Shown here: positions 1 to 5,653 of the stretch, piece after piece | How positions within the stretch are numbered: the first letter of the stretch is position 1 | How the letters are laid out: every line of letters starts with the position of its first letter | Position numbers and translations under genes: made by a program | Notes under the pieces: generated by a model | Databases searched by the model: none | Told to the model about the DNA's origin: nothing | The model's input: the letters and a program-made list of their open reading frames with translations, nothing else | Source: Anaerolineae bacterium | GTDB lineage: Bacteria > Chloroflexota > Anaerolineae > 4572-78 > J111 | Length of the DNA stretch: 6,519 bases | Assembly: GCA_020433785.1 (NCBI GenBank) | Contig: JAGRCC010000922.1 | Location: 1-6,519, forward strand | Reading direction: 5' to 3'

Positions 1-2
1 AA

Positions 3-500
3 CGGCTCTATCAAGAACTCGCCCGGGGGGCGGAAGTGGTGAAGGCGCTGGTAGCGGGGATGGCGCCCGCCGAGGCCCAATTCAGACCATCTGCGGACTC
101 GTGGTCTGTTTTGGAAGTCATCTGCCATCTCTACGACGAAGAGCGCGAGGATTTTCGGCAACGCCTGGACATCATCTTGCATCGACCGGACGAGCCGTGG
201 CCGCCCATCGACCCAGCCGGTTGGGTGACCGCTCGCAACTATCATGCGCGTGATCTGACCGAGATGCTGGACGGCTTCCTGGTGGAGCGAGCCCAATCGC
301 TGGACTGGCTCCGGGGGCTATCGACGCCCAATTGGGACGCTGTGTATATGGCCCGGTTCGGCTCGATCACCGCTGGCGATATGTTCACGGCCTGGGTAGC
401 CCATGATAATCTACACCTACGTCAATTGGTGGAATTGAAACGAGCCCAAGTGGTCAACCTGGCTGCACCGTATGAAGTGCGGTATGCCGGTGACTGGTAA
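3..500 (+). CDS. DinB/YfiT-like family protein, 5' end outside window
   Basis: The reading frame is open from the first bases of the window, and the residues before the first possible start (GTG at 36) continue the usual N-terminal helix of the family, so the true start lies to the left. This is a DinB-like four-helix-bundle protein, a superfamily of putative metal-dependent enzymes that includes bacillithiol/mycothiol S-transferases and many members of unknown activity. Numbering from the GTG at 36, the likely metal ligands are His31 (in CHLYDEE), His123 and His127 (in AHDNLHLRQL), the normal three-histidine pattern with the last two four residues apart. The sequence PWPPIDPAGWV and the closing helix are typical of an uncharacterised subgroup seen in environmental bacteria. 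The C terminus is complete. The methyltransferase follows after 9 bp, so the two are probably cotranscribed. Family assignment is firm; substrate is unknown. Confidence 0.85.
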   Translation, partial: RLYQELARGAEVVKALVAGMAPAEAQFRPSADSWSVLEVICHLYDEEREDFRQRLDIILHRPDEPWPPIDPAGWVTARNYHARDLTEMLDGFLVERAQSLDWLRGLSTPNWDAVYMARFGSITAGDMFTAWVAHDNLHLRQLVELKRAQVVNLAAPYEVRYAGDW

Positions 501-509
501 AATCACCCT

Positions 510-1283
510 ATGACCAGCACCGATCTGTACGATAAACTCGCTCCGTACTACCATCTCATTTATGAAGATTGGGAGGGAGATGTTGCCCTTCAAGCAGCCC
601 AATTGGCTTCCATTATCAAAGCCCAGTGGGGCGATAACGTTCAGACGATTTTAGATGTCGCCTGTGGTATCGGCACTCAAGCCCTCGGTCTAGCTCAACG
701 CAACTACCAGGTAACGGCCTCTGATTTATCGCCCACGGCGCTAGCCCGCGCCCGCCAAGAAGCCGAAAAACGAGGGCTGGATATATCCTTTTCTATCGCT
801 GATATGCGCCAGGCCTACACCCATCATCAGCAGCAGTTTGATGTGGTGATCGCCGGTGATAATGCCGTGCCTCACCTGCTAACCGATGACGACATCCTAC
901 AAGCGTTGCAACAGTTTTTTCAATGCACGCGGCCTGGGGGCGGCCTCATCCTCACGGTACGGGATTACGACCAAGAAGAACGCAGCGGCATCCAGTTGAA
1001 ACCGGAGGGGGTTCGGATCGAGAATGGCCAGCGCGACATCGTTTTTCAGGTGTGGGCCTTCCAGGGGGATGTTTATGAGTTGTCGATCTATATTGTCAAC
1101 GATAAGGGCGGTGGAGAGTGTGTAACCCAGGTCATGCGGGGCCACTACTACGCCATCGGCGCGGACAAACTGATGAAATTAATGATCCAGGCGGGTTTCG
1201 AACAGGTGACCAGGCTGGATGATGTCTTCTTTCAGCCGGTTCTGATTGGGACAAAAAGTGGAGCGCACTTAAACCCGCACTGA
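510..1283 (+). CDS. class I SAM-dependent methyltransferase, substrate unknown
   Basis: A complete 257-residue Rossmann-fold methyltransferase. The N terminus (LYDKLAPYYHLIYEDW) is the usual lid helix. Motif I is LDVACGIGTQ at residues 48-57, which binds S-adenosylmethionine. The acidic residue ending strand 2 is Asp72 (ASDLSP), and Asp98-Met99 (IADMR) is the adenine-binding position. FDVVIAGDNAVPHL at 110-123 is motif IV, and RPGGGLILTVRDYD at 141-154 is the post-motif loop and strand 5. The GDNAVPHLL stretch resembles small-molecule N-methyltransferases of the glycine/sarcosine type, but that is resemblance only and I cannot assign a substrate. The ATG at 510 is used because it directly precedes the lid helix and lies 9 bp after the upstream stop; no strong Shine-Dalgarno is visible, so translation may be coupled to the upstream gene. 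The gene ends 19 bp from the convergent uppS. Confidence 0.9.
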   Translation: MTSTDLYDKLAPYYHLIYEDWEGDVALQAAQLASIIKAQWGDNVQTILDVACGIGTQALGLAQRNYQVTASDLSPTALARARQEAEKRGLDISFSIADMRQAYTHHQQQFDVVIAGDNAVPHLLTDDDILQALQQFFQCTRPGGGLILTVRDYDQEERSGIQLKPEGVRIENGQRDIVFQVWAFQGDVYELSIYIVNDKGGGECVTQVMRGHYYAIGADKLMKLMIQAGFEQVTRLDDVFFQPVLIGTKSGAHLNPH

Positions 1284-1302
1284 ACCCAATACGACCGTGG
1301 TC

Positions 1303-2052
1303 TTACTCATTCCGCCCGCCGTAACGGCGATCACGGCGGCTGAACGACTGAAGGGCTTTATAATATTCGGCTTTGTCGAAGGCGGGCCAGTAGGTGGGGG
1401 TAATATAATATTCGGCGTAGGCGGCCTGCCAAATCAAGAAGTTGCTGGTTCGAAACTCACCGCTGGTGCGGATGATTAAATCGGGATCGGGGCAGTCAGC
1501 AGTGTACATGTATTGGCTGAGCAAATCGGCGGTGATGTCATCCGGGGGGATATTGTCGGCGATGACCCGCTTGACGGCGTGGACGATTTCATCGCGACCG
1601 CCGTAATTGAAGGCCACATTGAGAACGAGCCGGTCGTTATGCTTGGTCTTGTCGATGGCGTACAGGACTTTATTGCGAATAATCGGCTTCAACCGCTCGA
1701 GTTGGCCGATATGACGTAGTTGCACACCGTTCTTGTTGAGTTCCTCAAGCTCTGTGTCGATGACGTTCTCCAAAATTTTCATCAAGCCCATAATTTCAAA
1801 TGGCGGACGTTTCCAATTTTCGGTGGAGAAGGCGTAAATCGTCAGCATTTTTACCCCAAACTCAACGGAGCTTTTAAGGGTCCGGCGCAAGTTTTCAGTG
1901 CCGGCTTTATGGCCCTCGAACCGGCTTTTGCCGTTCTGTTTAGCCCAACGTCCATTGCCATCCATAATAATCCCCACATGATAAGGGGGATTTTCCAGCG
2001 GGGGGAATTCCTTTTGTTCAACACTATTTTCAGTTTGGACTAGTTCAGCCAT
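1303..2052 (-). CDS. uppS: isoprenyl transferase (undecaprenyl diphosphate synthase family)
   Basis: A 249-residue cis-prenyltransferase that adds isopentenyl diphosphate units to an allylic primer in cis. In most bacteria it makes the C55 carrier lipid for peptidoglycan and other wall polymers. Conserved blocks are all present: HVGIIMDGNGRWA (25-37) with the Mg-binding/catalytic Asp31, His48, FSTENW (75-80), FNYGGRDEI, and DPDLIIRTSGEFRTSNFLIWQ with Arg195, Arg201 and Ser203 matching E. coli Arg194, Arg200 and Ser202, then Glu214 matching Glu213. About five residues longer at the N terminus than the E. coli enzyme. The start is ATG with an AGGTAG-like site about 10 nt upstream. It lies 43 bp downstream of the trans-prenyl synthase, which could supply its allylic primer, and probably shares its transcript. 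cdsA and dxr, common next neighbours, are absent: a convergent methyltransferase follows. Product chain length cannot be read from sequence alone. Confidence 0.96.
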   Translation of the reverse strand: MAELVQTENSVEQKEFPPLENPPYHVGIIMDGNGRWAKQNGKSRFEGHKAGTENLRRTLKSSVEFGVKMLTIYAFSTENWKRPPFEIMGLMKILENVIDTELEELNKNGVQLRHIGQLERLKPIIRNKVLYAIDKTKHNDRLVLNVAFNYGGRDEIVHAVKRVIADNIPPDDITADLLSQYMYTADCPDPDLIIRTSGEFRTSNFLIWQAAYAEYYITPTYWPAFDKAEYYKALQSFSRRDRRYGGRNE

Positions 2053-2095
2053 AATTCCGTTCTACCTATTGTATATGGTAATACCGGCCCATGTT

Positions 2096-3127
2096 CTAAC
2101 GTGACCGGCTCACTAAAAAGCGGGCAATTTCTTGGAGCTGCGCCTGGGCCTGGTTGGTAATCCCCACCCGATCAAGCGCGGCAAATGATTTTTCGATGTA
2201 CTCATTGGCGACGGTTTGAGCATAATGGTGCGCCTGAACCGTCTCCAAACAGTCGCGCACAAACGCGATCTGATCATCTGACAACGGTTCAGGATTGGCG
2301 TAGAGGCTCTGGAGCTGCGTTTGATGCTGTCCGGCGAGATGGCCTAAGGTGTAGAGCACCGGTAAGGTCTTTTTTTTGCGGCGCAAGTCGTTATCGGCCG
2401 ATTTGCCGGTTTCGGCGCTGTCGCCCCAAATGCCTAAAATATCGTCCCGGACCTGAAAAGCGATACCAATATTTTGGGCGAACTCGCGGTAATGGTTAAT
2501 CATCACTTCGTCCGAAGTCCCCAAACGCGCGCCGGATACGATGGAGGCTTCTAACAGCGCCCCCGTTTTTTTGTAGACCATATCCAGGTACATTTCCGTC
2601 GAAACCGCCGGATTCCGCTCGAATCTTAAATCCAGGTCCTGGCCCATCGTCAAGTCCAGGCAGGCGCGGGTAACCAGCTGTTGGACGGCCAAAATGGTTT
2701 CCGGCGTAAATCGGGCAGGATTAAGCTGGTGGAGTTGATGAAACGCCAAGGTGTACAGGAAATCGCCGACGTTGATCACCAGCGGCTTACCCCAAATCGA
2801 CCAGGCGGTGGGGCGTCCCCGGCGCTCCAGATCATTATCTTCGATGTCATCATGAAGCAGGGTGAAGTTGTGGATCATTTCCAGGCCGGCCGCTACCGGC
2901 AGCGCGTCTTGATAGCCGCCGGTTAGGGCTTCAAAAACCAGCAGACAGACCGTGGGCCTAAGCACTTTGCCCTTTTCCGAGGTTACCGGCTCGAAATTTT
3001 GGTCAACCCAGCCAAAATGGTAACTAATCACTCCTCGAATAAAGGGTGGCGTATCAGCCAATGCCGCTTGAATAGTATGTTCGATATCAGGCAGATATTT
3101 GAAGAGGATTTCTTTGATAGCCGACAA
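2096..3127 (-). CDS. trans-polyprenyl diphosphate synthase, probably short chain (GGPP type)
   Basis: A 343-residue all-helical trans-prenyltransferase that condenses isopentenyl diphosphate onto allylic diphosphates. GKVLRP (53-58) binds the diphosphate; the first aspartate-rich motif is DDIED at 93-97 followed by RRGRPT; MGQDLDL (161-167) and KKTGAL (186-191) are further family blocks; the second aspartate region is FQVRDDILGIWGD (224-236). Phe88, five residues before the first aspartate motif, combined with no two-residue insertion in that motif, is the pattern of archaeal type I geranylgeranyl diphosphate synthases, so a C20 product is the best guess; the family call is certain, the chain length is inference. 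The second motif has Gly where the canonical third Asp stands (DDILG), with Asp236 four residues later. The start is TTG at 3127, chosen because AAGGAG lies 6 nt upstream. A terminator separates it from frr, so it probably has its own promoter; uppS follows. Confidence 0.93.
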   Translation of the reverse strand: MSAIKEILFKYLPDIEHTIQAALADTPPFIRGVISYHFGWVDQNFEPVTSEKGKVLRPTVCLLVFEALTGGYQDALPVAAGLEMIHNFTLLHDDIEDNDLERRGRPTAWSIWGKPLVINVGDFLYTLAFHQLHQLNPARFTPETILAVQQLVTRACLDLTMGQDLDLRFERNPAVSTEMYLDMVYKKTGALLEASIVSGARLGTSDEVMINHYREFAQNIGIAFQVRDDILGIWGDSAETGKSADNDLRRKKKTLPVLYTLGHLAGQHQTQLQSLYANPEPLSDDQIAFVRDCLETVQAHHYAQTVANEYIEKSFAALDRVGITNQAQAQLQEIARFLVSRSR

Positions 3128-3133
3128 TCTATT

Positions 3134-3139
3134 CTCCTT
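3134..3139 (-). promoter_or_regulatory. ribosome binding site fixing the TTG start of the prenyl synthase
   Basis: AAGGAG on the minus strand, ending 6 nt before a TTG codon. It is the only strong Shine-Dalgarno in the region, and no in-frame ATG lies near a comparable site, so it decides the non-ATG start. Confidence 0.85.
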
Positions 3140-3149
3140 ACGTAGGTTA

Positions 3150-3178
3150 ATATTGTCATAGAGTGATTAAGAACGCAA
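3150..3178 (-). promoter_or_regulatory. weak candidate promoter for prenyl synthase-uppS
   Basis: TTGCGT (3173-3178) and CAATAT (3150-3155) are 17 bp apart on the minus strand, between the frr terminator and the prenyl synthase. Each hexamer matches the sigma-70-type consensus at only three of six positions. A promoter is expected here because of the upstream terminator, but this exact placement is weak. Confidence 0.2.
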
Positions 3179-3208
3179 GTTGACCCCCTAAGTGTAACCT
3201 AATCCAAC

Positions 3209-3262
3209 AAAAAACGTGAAAGGTACTGCCCATAAGATTACAGACTTCACCTTTCACGTTTT
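3209..3262 (-). terminator. intrinsic terminator after frr
   Basis: A perfect 14-bp inverted repeat: AAAACGTGAAAGGT at 3211-3224 and its exact complement at 3249-3262, with a 24-nt loop. Read on the minus strand it starts 20 nt after the frr stop and runs into six T residues (3214 down to 3209), the layout of a rho-independent terminator. The loop is longer than usual and the outer four pairs are A-U, so efficiency could be moderate. On the plus strand only four T residues follow and no gene lies upstream in that sense, so minus-strand termination is the sensible reading. Confidence 0.85.
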
Positions 3263-3282
3263 CAACAGACGGCGACTAAGGG

Positions 3283-3840
3283 CTAAACTTCCATTACTTC
3301 CTTTTCCTTAGCAGCCGTAATATCGTCAACTTTTTTAATATAGTCATCCGTTAGCTTCTGGATTTCATCGCGTCCGAAGTATAAGTCATCTTCGGAAATT
3401 ATCTTCTCTTTTTCAAAACTTTTCAAATCCTCTAGTCCCTTCCGGCGCGTGTTTCGGATTGAGACCCTGGCTTCTTCAGCGCGCTTCGAGACGCTTTTCG
3501 ACAGCTCACGTCGGCGCTGTTCGGTTAGCCGAGGAATTTGCAGGCGAATGATTTTGCCGTCGTTATTAGGGTTAAGCCCCAGATCAGATTGCATAATGGC
3601 TTTTTCGATGGCTTTCATCGCTCCGGGATCATACGGGCGAATACTGATGAGCTGGGCCTCAGGAATGCTAATCAAGGCCAGCTCTTGAAGTTGAGTCGGT
3701 GTGCCGTAATATTCTACTAACAGCTTCTCAACCAGACCGGTCGAGGCTCGACCGGTTCTCATGGAAGCCAAATCATGTTGTAAAGCTTCCAGAGCTTTGT
3801 TCATGGCTAGGCGGGCTTCAGTCAAAACATCATCTATCAT
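3283..3840 (-). CDS. frr: ribosome recycling factor
   Basis: Ribosome recycling factor, which with EF-G splits the post-termination ribosome so subunits can be reused; cytosolic. The 185 residues are exactly the E. coli length. Domain I (three-helix bundle) is formed by residues 1-29 and about 106-185; domain II by the middle part. Signature stretches are MRTGRAS (27-33), VEYYGTPTQL (42-51), and SIRNTRRKGLEDLK (127-140), with Arg129 and Arg132 in the ribosome-contacting helix. The ATG start has a very strong GGGAGGT site 8 nt upstream (3849-3855). It lies 78 bp after pyrH, in the same direction and with no terminator-like hairpin in the gap, so cotranscription with pyrH is likely. A possible extra promoter in that AT-rich gap (TTGTAA at 3906-3911, TAAAAC at 3883-3888) is too weak to call. 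A terminator follows the gene. Confidence 0.98.
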   Translation of the reverse strand: MIDDVLTEARLAMNKALEALQHDLASMRTGRASTGLVEKLLVEYYGTPTQLQELALISIPEAQLISIRPYDPGAMKAIEKAIMQSDLGLNPNNDGKIIRLQIPRLTEQRRRELSKSVSKRAEEARVSIRNTRRKGLEDLKSFEKEKIISEDDLYFGRDEIQKLTDDYIKKVDDITAAKEKEVMEV

Positions 3841-3918
3841 AGTTTGTTACCTCCCTTTTTTGTTCAAACGACCGATACAATAGTTTTACGGCATTTTAAG
3901 GTTTTTTACAAAATCAGG

Positions 3919-4635
3919 TTAGTAAGTAATGAGCGTACCGGTGGTCTGCCCCAACACGGTGTTTTTTAGGCTTTCTGTTTGCCACAGGTTGAGCACCACA
4001 ATAGGCATTTCATTTTCCATACAAAGGGTTAAAGCAGTCCCATCTAAAACACGCAAGCCAAGATTAAGCGCGTCAATATAACTGATGGTATCAAACCGTT
4101 TAGCATTAGGATCCTTTTTAGGATCAGAGTCATAAACGCCGTCTACTTTAGTGGCCTTAACCAACAATTCGGCGTCAATCTCCATCGCTCTCAGAGCAGC
4201 GGCGGTATCCGTGGTAAAGTAGGGATTGCCGGTGCCTGCGCCTAAAATCACCACCCGACCTTTTTCAAGATGCCGAATAGCTCGACCGCGAATGTAGGGT
4301 TCGGCCACCGCCCGCATTTCGATGGCCGTTTGAACGCGGGGATCGATCCCGACGCGCTTCATCGCATCGGCTAGAGCCAGGGCATTCATTACTGTGGCCA
4401 GCATGCCCATATGATCGGCTGTGGTACGATCCATGCCGTGATCCAGGCCCTCTTTACCGCGCCACAAATTTCCGGCACCAATAACGATCGCTATTTCTAC
4501 ACCCAAGTCATGGATAGACTTAACGGTTTTGGCCAGATCATCGGCGGTATGGACATCAATCCCAAAACTGCCTTCACCGGCCATAGCTTCCCCGCTTAAC
4601 TTTAGCAGAATACGATTATACTTAGGCAACGCCAT
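3919..4635 (-). CDS. pyrH: UMP kinase
   Basis: Bacterial-type UMP kinase of the amino acid kinase fold: ATP + UMP to ADP + UDP, the committed step towards UTP and CTP; a cytosolic hexamer in characterised bacteria, activated by GTP and inhibited by UTP. I use the ATG at 4635, giving 238 residues starting MALPKYNR, because GGAG lies 6 nt upstream (4642-4645) and the N terminus then matches the family; an in-frame TTG at 4659 would add eight residues that include this ribosome-binding site. Visible motifs: LLKLSGEAM (10-18, phosphate loop), IGAGNLWRG (52-60), [15 protein letters not shown] (74-88, UMP contact and oligomer interface), [15 protein letters not shown] (136-150), and [17 protein letters not shown] (160-176, ATP site). 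The gene stands just downstream of a strong terminator after tsf and is followed by frr. Confidence 0.97.
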   Translation of the reverse strand: MALPKYNRILLKLSGEAMAGEGSFGIDVHTADDLAKTVKSIHDLGVEIAIVIGAGNLWRGKEGLDHGMDRTTADHMGMLATVMNALALADAMKRVGIDPRVQTAIEMRAVAEPYIRGRAIRHLEKGRVVILGAGTGNPYFTTDTAAALRAMEIDAELLVKATKVDGVYDSDPKKDPNAKRFDTISYIDALNLGLRVLDGTALTLCMENEMPIVVLNLWQTESLKNTVLGQTTGTLITY

Positions 4636-4641
4636 ATACAT

Positions 4642-4645
4642 CTCC
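4642..4645 (-). promoter_or_regulatory. ribosome binding site fixing the pyrH start
   Basis: GGAG (within TTGGAG) on the minus strand, 6 nt before the ATG at 4635. It lies inside the alternative longer reading frame from TTG 4659, which argues for the shorter protein. An in-frame ATG at 4641 directly abuts the site and is too close to use it. Confidence 0.8.
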
Positions 4646-4661
4646 AAATTGGATAACAACT

Positions 4662-4667
4662 TTTATA
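4662..4667 (-). promoter_or_regulatory. candidate -10 element for pyrH-frr
   Basis: TATAAA on the minus strand, five of six matches to the sigma-70-type -10 consensus, beginning 3 nt past the T tract of the tsf terminator. Transcription would start near 4655, giving a leader of about 20 nt before the pyrH ATG, just enough for the ribosome-binding site. The best -35 partner, TTGTTC, lies inside the terminator stem with a short 15-bp spacer, so the promoter is plausible but not proven. Confidence 0.35.
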
Positions 4668-4670
4668 CAG

Positions 4671-4709
4671 AAAAAAGAGCCGGAACAATGTGAATGTTCC
4701 GGCTCTTTT
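4671..4709 (-). terminator. strong intrinsic terminator or attenuator after tsf
   Basis: A perfect 15-bp inverted repeat: AAAAGAGCCGGAACA at 4673-4687 and its exact complement at 4695-4709, with a 7-nt loop. On the minus strand it starts 5 nt after the tsf stop and ends in six T residues (4676 down to 4671). The GC-rich core (GAGCCGG/CCGGCTC) plus the T tract is a textbook rho-independent terminator. It separates rpsB-tsf from pyrH-frr, or acts as partial attenuation between them. Confidence 0.93.
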
Positions 4710-4714
4710 GTTGA

Positions 4715-5590
4715 CTATTCAACTCCCAGTTCAAACCGGGCGAAACGTTGAATCTGTATCTCTGAACCTAGCGATTTACTGGCCTTCGCCACCAAATCTG
4801 AGATAGTTACGTCGTTATCTTTGACAAATGGTTGATTGACAAGGGTTATTTCTCCCAACCATTTTTTCAGTTTGCCCTCGACAATGCGTTCCTTGATGTT
4901 GTCGGGCTTCTTATCTTCGGCAATCTGGGCTTGGTAGATCGCTTTTTCAGCTTCTACTGCCTCGGCAGGAACGCCGCTTTCATCCAGAAAACGCGGTGAA
5001 GCGGCGGCAATATGCAGCGCCAAATCATGGACCAACTCCACAAATTCGGGACTACTGGGGCTGCCACCGTCGACCTCAACCAACACGCCAACCCGACCGC
5101 CAATATGAATATAGCTATCGATCATACCGCTGCCTTGGAGATCAAAACGCACAGCGTTGCGGACAATGGTATTTTCGCCCAACTTGGCAATAACTTCGTT
5201 CAACTGTCCGGCCACGGTATTTTGTGGATTATCGATGTAAGGGGCAGCCAAGAGCGCTTCAGCGCTATCCACATTGGGCTGGGCCAGCATCTGGCGGACC
5301 AGGCTTTCCACGAAATTCTGAAAATCCTCAGTGCGAGCCACAAAGTCGGTTTCACAGTTGACTTCAACCATTACCCCAACCTGGCCGTCTTCACTAATTT
5401 GAGCCTTAACCAAACCTTCATTGGCCTCACGGCTGGCCTTCTTAGAAGCAGCCGCTAGCCCTTTTTTACGCAAGAGTTCAACGGCTTCATCAATATTGCC
5501 GCTTGTTTCCTGCAATACTTTTTTACAATCTAAAATACCAGCGCCGGTAATTTCTCTAAGGTATTTAATATCTGCGGTTGTAACTGCCAC
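4715..5590 (-). CDS. tsf: translation elongation factor Ts
   Basis: EF-Ts, the guanine nucleotide exchange factor that regenerates EF-Tu-GTP from EF-Tu-GDP; cytosolic. The 291 residues compare with 283 in E. coli. The N-terminal UBA-like domain (1 to about 50) carries TGAGILDCKKVL (15-26); a short linker KKASREANEGLV (50-61) follows; the core holds VEVNCETDFVARTEDF (75-90), in which Asp82 and Phe83 match the pair that inserts into EF-Tu. The second core repeat (GGRVGVLVEVDGG) and the coiled-coil/C-terminal module with the closing RFELG are also present, so this is the full-length bacterial type rather than a short form. The start is GTG at 5590 with GGAGG 4 nt upstream; the protein then begins MAVTTADIKYLREITG as expected for the family. 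It lies 63 bp after rpsB, its usual partner, and ends 5 nt before a strong terminator. Confidence 0.98.
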   Translation of the reverse strand: MAVTTADIKYLREITGAGILDCKKVLQETSGNIDEAVELLRKKGLAAASKKASREANEGLVKAQISEDGQVGVMVEVNCETDFVARTEDFQNFVESLVRQMLAQPNVDSAEALLAAPYIDNPQNTVAGQLNEVIAKLGENTIVRNAVRFDLQGSGMIDSYIHIGGRVGVLVEVDGGSPSSPEFVELVHDLALHIAAASPRFLDESGVPAEAVEAEKAIYQAQIAEDKKPDNIKERIVEGKLKKWLGEITLVNQPFVKDNDVTISDLVAKASKSLGSEIQIQRFARFELGVE

Positions 5591-5594
5591 GATT

Positions 5595-5599
5595 CCTCC
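5595..5599 (-). promoter_or_regulatory. ribosome binding site for the GTG start of tsf
   Basis: GGAGG on the minus strand (in TTTGGAGGAATC), ending 4 nt before the GTG at 5590. Spacing is slightly short but the match is strong, and the GTG gives exactly the family N terminus. Confidence 0.8.
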
Positions 5600-5653
5600 A
5601 AATTTATCAAGTCACAGATTTAATTGTTCTGTACCAGAGTTTATGCTTTTTCT

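Noticed and set aside
489..507. Inverted repeat GGTGA/TCACC spanning the DinB stop and the methyltransferase start region
   Set aside because: Only 5 bp with a 9-nt loop; expected by chance and not followed by a T tract.
1720..2043. Open frame of 107 codons on the + strand over uppS, with a neighbour at 1513-1719
   Set aside because: Both lie inside the well-conserved uppS coding region on the other strand and show no family features.
2185..2499. Open frame of 104 codons on the + strand over the prenyl synthase
   Set aside because: Arg/Cys-rich composition typical of a shadow frame; the opposite strand carries a clear prenyl synthase through the whole span.
3143..3201. TAGGTTA (3143-3149) and TAACCTA (3195-3201) flanking the prenyl synthase promoter region
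   Set aside because: A 7-bp inverted pair 45 bp apart in an AT-rich gap can easily arise by chance; not enough to call an operator.
3842..3869. Short hairpin (GTTTG/CAAAC) around the frr ribosome-binding site
   Set aside because: Five AT-rich pairs closing an 18-nt loop would be unstable, and the Shine-Dalgarno would stay in the open loop.
3883..3911. Possible frr promoter (TTGTAA, 17-bp spacer, TAAAAC) in the pyrH-frr gap
   Set aside because: Four of six matches in each hexamer, but the gap is so AT-rich that such matches are expected; the -10 lacks the conserved final T.
5012..5458. Open frame of 148 codons on the + strand, antisense to tsf
   Set aside because: It lies wholly within tsf, whose protein is conserved end to end. 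The translation has no recognisable motif and no good ribosome-binding site; it is a by-product of tsf codon use.
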